From Algimonas porphyrae (GTDB lineage: Bacteria > Pseudomonadota > Alphaproteobacteria > Caulobacterales > Maricaulaceae), in contig NZ_CP163424.1 in the NCBI RefSeq assembly GCF_041429795.1, positions 2,234,001-2,298,000 of the forward strand: 64,000 bases of DNA, in the 5' to 3' direction. The notes beneath the pieces are model-generated. The model saw only the letters and a list, made by a program, of their open reading frames with translations. It was not told where the DNA came from and searched no databases. How positions within the stretch are numbered: position 1 is the stretch's first letter; each line of letters starts with the position of its first letter. Positions 44,358-52,774 of the stretch are shown here, piece after piece. The position numbers and the translations under genes were made by a program.

Positions 44358-44963
44358 ATGTTCGCCCAGCTTTCGACAGCGCCTCACCTGTTCGCGATTT
44401 CAATCGGTCCCTACGACTTTAACGGCTTCGACACAGTCGTTCTGGTCGTGCTGCTGATTTCCGCGCTCTATGCGTTTGCACGGGGCTTCATGCGCGAAAT
44501 CATCTCTATCGCAGCGCTGCTTTTCGCGGCTGTGGCGACACTGTTCGTATGGGGCCAGTTCCGCTTCGCCATTCGGGATGTCATTTCACCGACCGAGCTG
44601 GCTGACGGCATCTTGATCCTCGGGACAGGGTTCCTGTCCTATTTCATCGCTGCCGTCATCCTGGCGAAGATTGGTAAGACCATTGGCGGGGAGAAGCCAG
44701 GCCTGATCGACCGGCTTCTGGGCGCGGCTTTCGGCATTGCCCGCGGCCTGCTGATCGCCGCGCTATTCGTGATGTTCTGGTCTGCCGATTACCGGGCATC
44801 GCAGGACGCACAGGATTTCAACGACTATATAGCGGCCAATCCGGACAGTTTTCCGCCCGACGTGATCGCACGTATGCCTAAATCCATGCGCGACCAGCTA
44901 CAATCCGAACCGGAAACCCTGCCGGGACTCTTCGTCGAATTCGACCTTCTATCCCCTGCTTGA
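44358..44963 (+). CDS. cvpA: CvpA family membrane protein, C-terminus altered by a frameshift
   Basis: 201 aa as it stands. Four membrane helices in the CvpA pattern: FDTVVLVVLLISALYAFARG, IISIAALLFAAVATLFVWG, LILGTGFLSYFIAAVILAKI and GIARGLLIAALFVMFWSA. CvpA is linked to envelope homeostasis and colicin V export and usually lies ahead of purF, as here. After LPG the frame reads LFVEFDLLSPA and stops. Dropping one G from the GGG at 44924-44926 restores PDSSSNSTFYPLLDRIGDAI and so on up to a TAA that overlaps the purF ATG. So the gene carries a 1-nt insertion, by mutation or assembly error. Confidence 0.88.
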   Translation: MFAQLSTAPHLFAISIGPYDFNGFDTVVLVVLLISALYAFARGFMREIISIAALLFAAVATLFVWGQFRFAIRDVISPTELADGILILGTGFLSYFIAAVILAKIGKTIGGEKPGLIDRLLGAAFGIARGLLIAALFVMFWSADYRASQDAQDFNDYIAANPDSFPPDVIARMPKSMRDQLQSEPETLPGLFVEFDLLSPA

Positions 44964-45069
44964 CCGCATCGGAGATGCGATCCGGGCCTTGCCTTTCGCG
45001 GATATGCGCTCATATGCCGATCGCATCAGGGACGGGGATTTTGAAGGCCTCGCCGAGGAGATCAGGTAA
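44927..45069 (+). pseudogene. Out-of-frame remnant of the CvpA C-terminus
   Basis: Read one base forward of the cvpA frame, this stretch encodes STFYPLLDRIGDAIRALPF, then ADMRSYADRIRDGDFEGLAE and EIR-stop. That is the conserved C-terminal tail of alphaproteobacterial CvpA. Its TAA (45067-45069) shares its last A with the purF ATG (TAATG), the normal coupling for these genes. In the current sequence it is not connected to the cvpA reading frame. Confidence 0.8.
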
Positions 45070-46547
45070 TGGATCAACCCGCCAACCCCACGATCGACAT
45101 CGATATGGAAGATGACCGCATTCGTGAGGAATGCGGCGTCTTCGGCGTGTTCGGAGTCGATCGGGCGGCCAGCCTGACTGCGCTTGGCATGCACGCGCTG
45201 CAGCATCGCGGTCAGGAAGCCTGCGGGATTGCGGTCTGCGACGGCGAGATGTTTCATACGGAACGCCATCTCGGCCTTGTCGGTGACAATTTTACTGGCG
45301 ACGATCCGGCGGACCGCCTGCCCGGTAATATCGCCATCGGACATGTGCGTTATTCGACAGCCGGCCAGACCGTGCTGCGCAATGTGCAGCCGCTTTATTC
45401 GGAACTGCACATGGGCGGCTTTGCCCTGGCCCATAATGGGCACATCACCAACGCCTATACGGTCAAGGACGCGCTGGTCGAAAAAGGCGCCCTGTTCCAG
45501 AGCACGTCCGACACAGAAGTCGTCATTCATCTGGTGGCGCGGTCGAAGGGCAAGACCTTCACGGATCGGTTCGTCTCCGCCATCCGGCAGATCGATGGCG
45601 GTTTTGCCTTTGTCGGCATGACCCGTGATGCGCTGGTAGGCGCGCGTGATCGTTTCGGCATACGCCCTTTGCTGATCGGCCGGATCGGTGACAGCTATGT
45701 ACTGGCGTCCGAGACCTGTGCCTTCGACATGGTTGGCGCGGAATTCATCCGCGAGGTGGCACCGGGCGAAGTCGTCGTCATCAATGAAGACGGCATTCGC
45801 AGTTTTACGGCTTTCCCCAATGCCGAAAAACGTCCCTGCATTTTCGAATTCGTTTATTTCGCACGGCCCGATTCCATTGTGGGCGGCAAGAGCGTCTATG
45901 AGGTTCGCAAGCGGATGGGACAGAGGCTGGCACAGGAAACGCCCGCCGAGATCGATGTCGTCATTCCCGTCCCCGATAGTGGCGTTCCCGCCGCGCTGGG
46001 CTTCGCGCAGGAAACCGGAACCCCATTTGAACTCGGTATCATCCGCAACCATTATGTCGGTCGGACCTTCATCCAACCGACACAGGGCATGCGCGATATG
46101 GGTGTGCGACTGAAACATTCCGCCAACCGCGCCATGATCGAAGGCAAGCGCGTTCTTCTGGTCGACAATTCCATCGTCCGAGGCACGACCTCGACCAAGA
46201 TCGTCCGCATGATCAAGGCCGCCGGGGCCAAGGAAGTTCATTTCCGATCCGCCTCGCCACCGATCAAATATCCCGATCATTACGGCATCGACATGCCGTC
46301 CAAGGATAAGCTGATCGCCGCCAATTACAGCCTCGAGGAAATGACCCACATGCTCGAAGTGGATAGCCTCGGCTTCCTCTCCATTGAAGGGCTCTACTGG
46401 GCGATGGGCGAGGAATATCGCGTCGATGAAGCCCCTCAGTATACCGATCATTGCTTCACCGGCTGTTATCCGACCCCGCTCATCGACCGTGACCGCGAAC
46501 GCGCCGGCGGGGCAAAGCAACTCTCCTTCCTTGTGGAAGTCGCCTAG
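45069..46547 (+). CDS. purF: Amidophosphoribosyltransferase
   Basis: First committed step of purine synthesis: PRPP plus glutamine to phosphoribosylamine. 492 aa. The N-terminal nucleophile glutaminase starts at Cys22 (EECGVFGVFGVD), implying removal of a 21-residue propeptide. HALQHRGQEACGIAVCDG, RYSTAGQ, SDTEVVIHLVARS and GARDRFGIRPL follow. The PRPP site is RVLLVDNSIVRGTTSTKIV. DHCFTGCYPTPL carries two of the 4Fe-4S ligand cysteines of the Bacillus-type enzyme. Start overlaps the ancestral cvpA stop. Confidence 0.97.
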   Translation: MDQPANPTIDIDMEDDRIREECGVFGVFGVDRAASLTALGMHALQHRGQEACGIAVCDGEMFHTERHLGLVGDNFTGDDPADRLPGNIAIGHVRYSTAGQTVLRNVQPLYSELHMGGFALAHNGHITNAYTVKDALVEKGALFQSTSDTEVVIHLVARSKGKTFTDRFVSAIRQIDGGFAFVGMTRDALVGARDRFGIRPLLIGRIGDSYVLASETCAFDMVGAEFIREVAPGEVVVINEDGIRSFTAFPNAEKRPCIFEFVYFARPDSIVGGKSVYEVRKRMGQRLAQETPAEIDVVIPVPDSGVPAALGFAQETGTPFELGIIRNHYVGRTFIQPTQGMRDMGVRLKHSANRAMIEGKRVLLVDNSIVRGTTSTKIVRMIKAAGAKEVHFRSASPPIKYPDHYGIDMPSKDKLIAANYSLEEMTHMLEVDSLGFLSIEGLYWAMGEEYRVDEAPQYTDHCFTGCYPTPLIDRDRERAGGAKQLSFLVEVA

Positions 46548-46556
46548 GCAATTACC

Positions 46557-47288
46557 ATGACAAACCCTCTTGAAGGCCGCATCACCCTGGTCACTGGGGC
46601 GTCTCGCGGTATCGGCTATTCCGCGGCCAAGGCGCTCGCCGCTGCTGGCAGCCACATCGTCGCTGTCGCCCGCACGCAAGGCGGCCTTGAAGATCTGGAT
46701 GATGCGATTACGGCGGCGGGCGGCACCTGCTCGCTGGTCCCGATGGACCTGACCGATTTCGATCAGATTGACCGGCTCGGTGCGCTCTTGAATGACCGCT
46801 ATGGCCGCTTGGACGGTCTGCTCTGCAATGCAGCCATTCTTGGCGGTATCACCCTGACCAACCACACGACGCCGAAGGACTGGATGCAGGTGATGGATGT
46901 GAATCTGACCGCACCCTACCGGTTGATCCGGTCGATGGATCCGCTGCTGCGCGAAAGTGCTGCGGGCCGCGCCGTCTTCGTCACCAGTTCGGTCGCCCGT
47001 AGCCCGCGTGCCCATTGGGGTGCCTACGCAGCGTCCAAAGCCGGGATGGAGGCGTTCGTGCGCTGCTGGGCCGACGAAATCGAGAGCATTACCGATATCA
47101 AGGTCAACCTACTCAATCCCGGCGCGACCCGTACGCAGATGCGCGCCAAGGCGATGCCTGGCGAAAATCCCGACACACTGCCCTCACCCCAGGATCTGGC
47201 CCCACTGATTGTCGACATGCTCAGCCCGACTTTTCGGGATCACGATACGCTCGTGACTTTCCGCGAAACGCCCTACTTCAAGGGCTAG
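46557..47288 (+). CDS. Short-chain dehydrogenase/reductase
   Basis: 243 aa, classical SDR. Cofactor motif VTGASRGIGYSAAKALA, NAA in the central strand (LLCNAAILG), catalytic Ser-Tyr-Lys in VFVTSSVARSPRAHWGAYAA followed by SKAG, and NPGATRTQMRAKA after it. It resembles the YciK-like SDRs often found after purF in alphaproteobacteria; substrate unknown. Spaced 9 nt from purF. The last 4 nt overlap, tail to tail, the end of the alcohol dehydrogenase on the other strand. Confidence 0.9.
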   Translation: MTNPLEGRITLVTGASRGIGYSAAKALAAAGSHIVAVARTQGGLEDLDDAITAAGGTCSLVPMDLTDFDQIDRLGALLNDRYGRLDGLLCNAAILGGITLTNHTTPKDWMQVMDVNLTAPYRLIRSMDPLLRESAAGRAVFVTSSVARSPRAHWGAYAASKAGMEAFVRCWADEIESITDIKVNLLNPGATRTQMRAKAMPGENPDTLPSPQDLAPLIVDMLSPTFRDHDTLVTFRETPYFKG

Positions 47289-48292
47289 TTTTCCAGCACG
47301 ATCCGGTAGCGCGCCTCGCCGGATTTTAGTCGCTTGATGGCGGTATTGCACTCCGCCATCGGGAAGGTCTCGATCATCGGCTTGATGTCGTGGCGGACGC
47401 AGAATTCCAGCATCTTCGCAACCATATCGGGCGGTCCGGTGTCAGACCCGGACACGACTCGCTGCCCGCCAATCAGGGGAAAGGCCGGGATGCCCATTGG
47501 TTCCGGCACGACGCCAACCGTGATCAGCTTCCCGTTCGGGCGCAGCGCCGACAGATAGAGCGGCCAGTTCAAGCTGACATTCACGGTTGTCAGGATGAAG
47601 TCGAAATAGCCAGCCTCGGCCTTGATCGCGGCATCGTCACGGCTGTTGACGATCCGGTGGGCACCCAACTCTGTCAATTCCGCCTCCTTGTCCATCGACG
47701 ACGTGAAGGCCGTAACCTCGCAGCCCCACGCATTGGCAAACTGCACGGCCAGATGCCCCAGCCCACCAATGCCGATAATACCGACACGGTCTGTCGGCTT
47801 CAGATCGAAATCGAGAAAGGGCGCGAACACGGTGATCCCGCCGCAGAAAAGCGGCCCGGCCGATTGCAGGTCTATCCCGTCCGGCAGCGGGACGGCCCAG
47901 ACATGCTGCACGCGGATGCGATCTGCAAAACCGCCATGGCCGCCAATCGTCGTGGTTCCCGTCTGGCAGCGCTGCTGTCGTCCGGACAGGCACGGTGAGC
48001 AATGCAGGCAGCTATGCGACGTCCACCCCACACCGACATTCTGACCGACGCTGAGATGGCTGACATCGTCCCCGACGGCGACGACCTCGCCGATCACCTC
48101 ATGCCCCGGCACAAGTGGATACTGACTCGCGCGCCAGTCATTATTGATCATCGAAATATCGGAATGGCAGAGACCGGACGCCAAGATCTTGATCTCAACT
48201 TCATCCGCCGCAATCGGACCTGGATCATAGGTGAAGGGCTCGAGTGTGCCGCCAGCTTCGATCGCCGCATAGGCTTTGAATTCAGTCATCAT
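47285..48292 (-). CDS. Zinc-dependent alcohol/aldehyde dehydrogenase (YahK/AdhP-like)
   Basis: 335 aa from the ATG pair at 48289-48292 (SD GGGAGACT). Medium-chain dehydrogenase: catalytic zinc site ASGLCHSDISMINND, PGHEVIGEVVAVGD and GPLFCGGITVF; structural zinc CLHCSPCLSGRQQRC (C-x2-C-x2-C-x7-C); Rossmann motif GIIGIGGLGHLAVQFA. The pattern resembles the CAD/YahK group, which is NADPH-dependent and reduces a broad range of aldehydes. It begins 23 nt after the XRE regulator and may belong to that operon, which would make it the regulated output. Confidence 0.92.
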   Translation of the reverse strand: MMTEFKAYAAIEAGGTLEPFTYDPGPIAADEVEIKILASGLCHSDISMINNDWRASQYPLVPGHEVIGEVVAVGDDVSHLSVGQNVGVGWTSHSCLHCSPCLSGRQQRCQTGTTTIGGHGGFADRIRVQHVWAVPLPDGIDLQSAGPLFCGGITVFAPFLDFDLKPTDRVGIIGIGGLGHLAVQFANAWGCEVTAFTSSMDKEAELTELGAHRIVNSRDDAAIKAEAGYFDFILTTVNVSLNWPLYLSALRPNGKLITVGVVPEPMGIPAFPLIGGQRVVSGSDTGPPDMVAKMLEFCVRHDIKPMIETFPMAECNTAIKRLKSGEARYRIVLEN

Positions 48293-48315
48293 AGTCTCCC
48301 ATTTGGGTTCAGGGC

Positions 48316-48540
48316 TTAGTCCCATTCGCCGCTAAATTGAAACAGCTCTTCGATCGACTCTCCCAAAGCATGCGATATCCGGAATGCCAGTTCTAGCGAA
48401 GGCGAATAGCGCTGACCTTCAATGGCGATGATCGTCTGTCGCGTGGCGCCGACATGATCCCCTAACGCAGCCTGCGACAGGCCAGCCGCCTTGCGGCTAT
48501 CCCGAACCCGATTGGTGATCCGGCTTTTCTTACCGCCCAT
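48316..48540 (-). CDS. XRE-family HTH regulator (Cro-like, 74 aa)
   Basis: A single helix-turn-helix domain: RITNRVRDSRKAAGLSQAAL, GDHVGATRQTIIAIEGQRYS, PSLELAFRISHALGESIEEL. This is the minimal Cro/YgzD-like form, DNA-binding only. Its ATG shares one base with the stop of the upstream membrane-protein gene (TGATG), a tight coupling typical of a regulator and its membrane partner. The palindromes at 48980-49035 are the obvious candidates for its own operators, so autoregulation is likely. Confidence 0.9.
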   Translation of the reverse strand: MGGKKSRITNRVRDSRKAAGLSQAALGDHVGATRQTIIAIEGQRYSPSLELAFRISHALGESIEELFQFSGEWD

Positions 48541-48968
48541 CAGAGTACCCGGCGATAGCTGAAAAGGCGCAACCCATATTCGATCAGACTGGCAATGATG
48601 AGCGAAATGAAAATGCCGTGAAACATCAAATCGCCATTCGGGAAGACAAGATAGTTGAGCAGACAGGTTATCACGCCAACAGCGAAGACGATTCCGCTCC
48701 AATGGCCGGCAAAGTGAATGACGGCCCGGTCACGCTCATCCCGCGTCTCAGTGGCTTCCGAGGGATTGCTCAAGGCGACGATAATATGCGTGATAATCGA
48801 TAGAATGATGACCACGACAGTGAACGCAATCACAAAGGGCGCCGGCGGAATGATCACACCCGCTCGGAACCAAGCCGACAGGACGGGCCCCAGATAAACG
48901 ACCGACGCCAATCCCAGCGCCAGAATCATCGCCCATGCAGATTTTTCATTGAAAGACATATGTCCCAT
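48540..48968 (-). CDS. Four-helix membrane protein paired with the XRE regulator
   Basis: 142 aa from ATG at 48968 (GGAG 7 nt ahead; ATG at 48959 possible). Helices near 12-35 (AWAMILALGLASVVYLGPVL), 40-62 (PPAPFVIAFTVVVIILSIIT), 88-108 and 115-135. A charged loop TETRDERDRAVIHFAGHWSG separates the pairs. Such DUF2178-like proteins are commonly encoded with small XRE regulators and may sense the membrane or sequester the regulator; that role is inferred. It is the first gene behind the double operator. Confidence 0.82.
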   Translation of the reverse strand: MGHMSFNEKSAWAMILALGLASVVYLGPVLSAWFRAGVIIPPAPFVIAFTVVVIILSIITHIIVALSNPSEATETRDERDRAVIHFAGHWSGIVFAVGVITCLLNYLVFPNGDLMFHGIFISLIIASLIEYGLRLFSYRRVL

Positions 48969-48979
48969 ACCTCGACTCC

Positions 48980-49035
48980 ATGTAAGATATACCTTACATA
49001 GGCAAACGTGAGGGAATGTCAAATATGCCTTACAT
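48980..49035 (-). promoter_or_regulatory. Promoter with two related operators ahead of the membrane protein-XRE operon
   Basis: Site 1, 48980-48999: ATGTAAG-ATATAC-CTTACAT, perfect 7-bp arms. Site 2, 49016-49035: ATGTCAA-ATATGC-CTTACAT, one arm degenerate. The centres are 36 bp apart. On the minus strand a -35 TTGACA lies in site 2 and, 16 bp on, TATGTA (-10-like) opens site 1, so both promoter elements are inside the operators. Binding by the downstream XRE protein would shut off transcription. The end of der begins 21 bp beyond site 2. Confidence 0.8.
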
Positions 49036-49056
49036 TCGAGCTGTAATTCGCAGTGG

Positions 49057-50508
49057 TCAGTCTCGGGCGTTGTTGGGGGTTCGGCGCTGGCGTCCCGTGC
49101 GGTTCTTTTCGTGATAGGGATTGTCATCCGACTTGACGATCATGCGAATGGGAATTCCAGGCAGGGAGAAATCCTCCCGCAAGCCATTGATCAGATAGCG
49201 TTTATAGCTTTCCGGTAGTTTATCGGCGCGCGAGCATTTCAGCACGAAAGTCGGCGGGCGGGTCTTAGTCTGACTGATATATTTCGGCTTTACACGACGG
49301 CCAGCGACCGCGGGCGGTGGGTGCTTGGCCACTTTCTCCGTCAGCCAGTCATTGAGCTCCGACGTCTTGATTTTCGCCGACCAGTCATTGTGGATGCGTT
49401 CGATCGCGGGCAGCAGCCGGTCCACGCTCTTGCCCGTCAGGCCGGAAAACATGACGACCGGAACGCCGCCAAATTGCGGCAGGAGGCGTCCCGCCATTTC
49501 GCGCAGTGCTTTGGAAGTCTCGGATTTTTCCTCGACCAGATCCCACTTTGTCACACCGATAACCATTGCGCGGCCTTCGCGTTCGACCAGGCTGGCAAGT
49601 TGCAAATCCTGCTTATCGAAAGGACTTGTCGCATCCATCAGCAGCACGACGACCTGTGCGAACCTCAGGGCGCGGATCGTGTCCGACACGCTCATCTTCT
49701 CCAGCGTTTCCTGAACCTTAGCCTTCTTGCGCAGACCTGCCGTATCGTGAAACTGAACGCGCCGACCCTGCCAGATATGGTCGATCGTGATACTGTCGCG
49801 AGTCACCCCGGCTTCGGGCCCTGTCAGCAGGCGCTCCTTGCCGATCAGCGTATTGATTAGCGTCGATTTGCCCGCATTTGGACGTCCAACAATTGCGATG
49901 CGCACAGGCGCTTCGACAGTCTGGATTTCTGCCGGTTCAGTCAGATCGACGCCGCGCAATGCCAATTCGATCGCATCGTCCAGATCGACGATCCCGATAT
50001 TGTGCTCGGCTGAGACCTCGATCGGGTCACCCATGCCCAGCGAATAGCCTTCTGTAATACCGACATCGGCGGCGGAGCTTTCCACCTTATTGGCCACCAG
50101 AACGGTCGGTTTACCGCTCTTGCGGACAAATTCGGCGAAAATCCGGTCCAGCGCCGTAATCCCGGCGCGCGCATCATAGACGAACAGCACGATGTCGGCG
50201 TCCATCACCGCCCCTTCCGTGCCGGCCCGCATGCGCGCTTCCAGCTTGTCGCCGCGCGCATTCTCGAACCCAGCTGTATCCAGCAGGGTCATGTCGTGGC
50301 CGCGCAGCTTCGATTTCGCTTCACGTACGTCGCGCGTCACGCCGGGTGTATCGTCGACAATGGCCAGCTTCTTACCAGCCAGACGATTGAACAGGGTCGA
50401 CTTCCCAACATTGGGACGGCCCACGACGGCGATGCGCGGGGCCCTGATTTTCAGTGGCGCGCTTGGTTCGCCTGCATCGACATCCGGCTCTTCAGACTGT
50501 TCGCTCAC
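49057..50508 (-). CDS. der: Ribosome biogenesis GTPase Der (EngA)
   Basis: Double-domain GTPase for 50S assembly. 483 aa. First G domain: VVGRPNVGKSTLFNRLAG, DTPGVTRD, LLDTAGFE, VANKVES. Second: IVGRPNAGKSTLINTLIG, GVTRDSITID, HDTAGLRKKAK, VTKWDLVEE. A C-terminal KH-like domain ends with IPIRMIVKSDDNPY and a basic tail. The GTG overlaps the bamB stop by 4 nt. Third gene of the conserved yfgM-bamB-der order also found in enterobacteria. Confidence 0.97.
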   Translation of the reverse strand: MSEQSEEPDVDAGEPSAPLKIRAPRIAVVGRPNVGKSTLFNRLAGKKLAIVDDTPGVTRDVREAKSKLRGHDMTLLDTAGFENARGDKLEARMRAGTEGAVMDADIVLFVYDARAGITALDRIFAEFVRKSGKPTVLVANKVESSAADVGITEGYSLGMGDPIEVSAEHNIGIVDLDDAIELALRGVDLTEPAEIQTVEAPVRIAIVGRPNAGKSTLINTLIGKERLLTGPEAGVTRDSITIDHIWQGRRVQFHDTAGLRKKAKVQETLEKMSVSDTIRALRFAQVVVLLMDATSPFDKQDLQLASLVEREGRAMVIGVTKWDLVEEKSETSKALREMAGRLLPQFGGVPVVMFSGLTGKSVDRLLPAIERIHNDWSAKIKTSELNDWLTEKVAKHPPPAVAGRRVKPKYISQTKTRPPTFVLKCSRADKLPESYKRYLINGLREDFSLPGIPIRMIVKSDDNPYHEKNRTGRQRRTPNNARD

Positions 50509-51950
50509 CGCAAGGCAATCAGATTGGCTTTATTATCAAGGAAATAGACCGTCTCATTGGCAATGATCGGCGGCACCATGACGGCTTCGCCGATCTTGCG
50601 CTCCCCAATGATCGACCCGTCATAAGGATTGATGATCAGGGCACGACCGCGCGATGAGACGACGACCAACCGCTCGCCAGCCAGAACAGGTCCTGACCAG
50701 ACGATCCGGTCCTTGCGCTTTTCCGGCTTGCGGAATGTTTCGAGTTGCTGTGTCCATTTGACCGTCCCGTCGATCTTCGACAGGGCCGCGACCTTGCCGT
50801 CAGTGGTCATGGTGAACACGACATCGCCGGCGACCCAGGGCATGCCGATCGATCCGGCTGGCTGGGTCCAGACCCGTTGCCCGGTGCGGAAATCAAAAGC
50901 TGTCATCACGCCCGACTGCGCGGTCGCGATCACATAGCCGTCGGCCACGACCGGACCGAAAGCGATATCGTTAAGGGCTGCCAGAGGCGTCAGTCGGGCC
51001 GATGACGCCAATGCGTCCTGCCACAACACGCCGCCATTCTGGGTCCGCAGCGCAACGATTTCACCTGATGAGAAAGGCGCGATCACCACATCATTGTCGA
51101 CCGCTGGAGCAGGAACGGTCAGCATCCGCGCCGTTTCGACAATACCCTGATATGTCCAGAGCGTCGCTCCATTATCAGATGCGTCGAACGCCATGATCTC
51201 ATTATCGTCGGTCACGGCATAAATCCGGCCTTCTGCCACGGTCGGCGCGGAATGGATCGGAACGCGGATCGCACGGCGCCATTTCTGCGCGCCGGACGCC
51301 GGGTCGAGTGCGAGCAGCACCCCGAGACCCGACGTCACATAGAGCGTGCCTTCATCATAGGCGAGACCGCCGCCAACACCATTCTTGTCCGTCCCGTCGC
51401 CTTCGAAGAAGGAGCGCGGGTCCCGCACACGGTCGATAATCGACAGGCCGCGCGTCCGGGTACGTTCGCCTTCCGTCACCTCGATCTCCATCTGCCACAG
51501 GCGATCGCCGGATTGTTCGTTATAGGCACGGACCCGGTTGCGGGAATCCATCACGTAAATGACACCATTGGCAATGACGGGCGGTGCGGCGACAAAGCCC
51601 TTGCGGCCCGACCCTTCGCCGATGTCCCGTTTCCACACACGCTCCAGCGGTCCGGATGCGCCGGTATGCTGCACGACATGGGCGGTATTGCCGCCCACTT
51701 GCGGCCAGTCCGTATTCACATAGGGCGGCGGCAGGACGACAGGCTGCGCCAGACCGTCCGGCGCAGGAAGCAGCGTATCGTTCAATTCCAGAATGGAAAT
51801 CCGGCGATCATCGCCAGCCACATTTCCCTGATCCGGACCAACGCCGCCGAACGGGTTGATCGCACTCAGCGTCGAACAGCCGGACAGAAAAACCGCTGCC
51901 AGCAGGGCCAAGCCAGTGTGTCTGAAGGTCAAATCAGGGCGTTTCATCAT
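50505..51950 (-). CDS. bamB: Outer-membrane assembly lipoprotein BamB / PQQ-like beta-propeller
   Basis: 481 aa. Lipoprotein signal ending FLSGCSTLSA (lipobox Cys at 24 from the first ATG). Repeated PQQ-type blades follow, e.g. GDRLWQMEIEV, ASGAQKWRRAIRVPI, NGGVLWQDALASSAR, GQRVWTQPAGSIGMPWV and DGTVKWTQQLETF. BamB is part of the BAM complex that inserts outer-membrane beta-barrels. The ATGATG lies inside the end of the yfgM-like gene (overlap about 17 nt). Conserved operon position supports the assignment. Confidence 0.92.
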   Translation of the reverse strand: MMKRPDLTFRHTGLALLAAVFLSGCSTLSAINPFGGVGPDQGNVAGDDRRISILELNDTLLPAPDGLAQPVVLPPPYVNTDWPQVGGNTAHVVQHTGASGPLERVWKRDIGEGSGRKGFVAAPPVIANGVIYVMDSRNRVRAYNEQSGDRLWQMEIEVTEGERTRTRGLSIIDRVRDPRSFFEGDGTDKNGVGGGLAYDEGTLYVTSGLGVLLALDPASGAQKWRRAIRVPIHSAPTVAEGRIYAVTDDNEIMAFDASDNGATLWTYQGIVETARMLTVPAPAVDNDVVIAPFSSGEIVALRTQNGGVLWQDALASSARLTPLAALNDIAFGPVVADGYVIATAQSGVMTAFDFRTGQRVWTQPAGSIGMPWVAGDVVFTMTTDGKVAALSKIDGTVKWTQQLETFRKPEKRKDRIVWSGPVLAGERLVVVSSRGRALIINPYDGSIIGERKIGEAVMVPPIIANETVYFLDNKANLIALR

Positions 51951-52638
51951 TAGTGTCTTCCGGGGCCGGTAATGTCGGTTCTTCACCGGACTGACTGGCC
52001 GTGTTCATGAGAATAAGCGCCTGCTCGGCACGGCGGGCCACCGTGTCCGGCACGCCCGGGATCGTATCGAGATAGGAAAACTCGGCGCGCGCGCGTTCCA
52101 GATCGCCCTGATTGAGGGCAGCGGTCGCGATCAGTTCCCGCGCCAGAAATTCATAAGGCGCGCCTTGCGCGGCCAGCTGTCCGGCCCGCTGATCGACATC
52201 GGACCAGTCGCCGCGATTGGCAACCACATAGGCCGCTTTCAGCGACGCCAGTTGTACGTGACGATCTTCGTCGAAACGGGCTGCGGCTGCATCGTAAAGA
52301 CGGATTGCCTCCGCCTCATTGCCGCTTTCGGCGGCGATGATCGCGGCGCGCATCAGCGACAGACCGGCATAACCGTCAGGCGCGACATCGGCGAGTTTTA
52401 GAAAGGCTTGACTGGCCTGTTGAGTATTCCCTTCCTGCAGCAAATCGTCAGCCGCAAGATAGGAGAACCCAGCCGCACGGGCAGAGCGCTCATTGCTGTA
52501 ATCGCGCCATTCCATCCACGCGACCAGAAGTACGACACCGATGAGCAGGCCGATGATCAACGGCCCGTATTTCCGCAGGAACTTGTTGTAATCGTCCTTG
52601 CGAAGTTCCTCTTCGACCTCGGAAATGAAATCGACCAT
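51934..52638 (-). CDS. YfgM-like tetratricopeptide inner-membrane protein
   Basis: 234 aa. Cytoplasmic N-terminus (SEVEEELRKDDYNKFLRKYG), one helix (PLIIGLLIGVVLLVAWMEW, about 26-45) and a periplasmic TPR region (about 60-205). The pattern fits the TPR_21/YfgM family, an accessory of the SecYEG translocon and periplasmic chaperones. C-terminus acidic, low-complexity. First gene of yfgM-bamB-der, with 136 nt separating it from panB on the same strand. Confidence 0.9.
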   Translation of the reverse strand: MVDFISEVEEELRKDDYNKFLRKYGPLIIGLLIGVVLLVAWMEWRDYSNERSARAAGFSYLAADDLLQEGNTQQASQAFLKLADVAPDGYAGLSLMRAAIIAAESGNEAEAIRLYDAAAARFDEDRHVQLASLKAAYVVANRGDWSDVDQRAGQLAAQGAPYEFLARELIATAALNQGDLERARAEFSYLDTIPGVPDTVARRAEQALILMNTASQSGEEPTLPAPEDTNDETP

Positions 52639-52774
52639 GATCGTCCCGATTTTAGGCCGCGTCTTCGCCCGATCCGGGTGCGGCGTTTTCGTCGTTCGCT
52701 CTAGCTACGCGCCTGCCGGGCTGCAACCGATAACGGCATGACGTTTCATTCAGACTGTCGCGCCCTGCTGGCGA

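Noticed and set aside
44949-47015. Long leftward frame of 688 aa opposite purF
   Set aside because: Shadow frame from codon bias; it crosses purF and the SDR and resembles no protein family.
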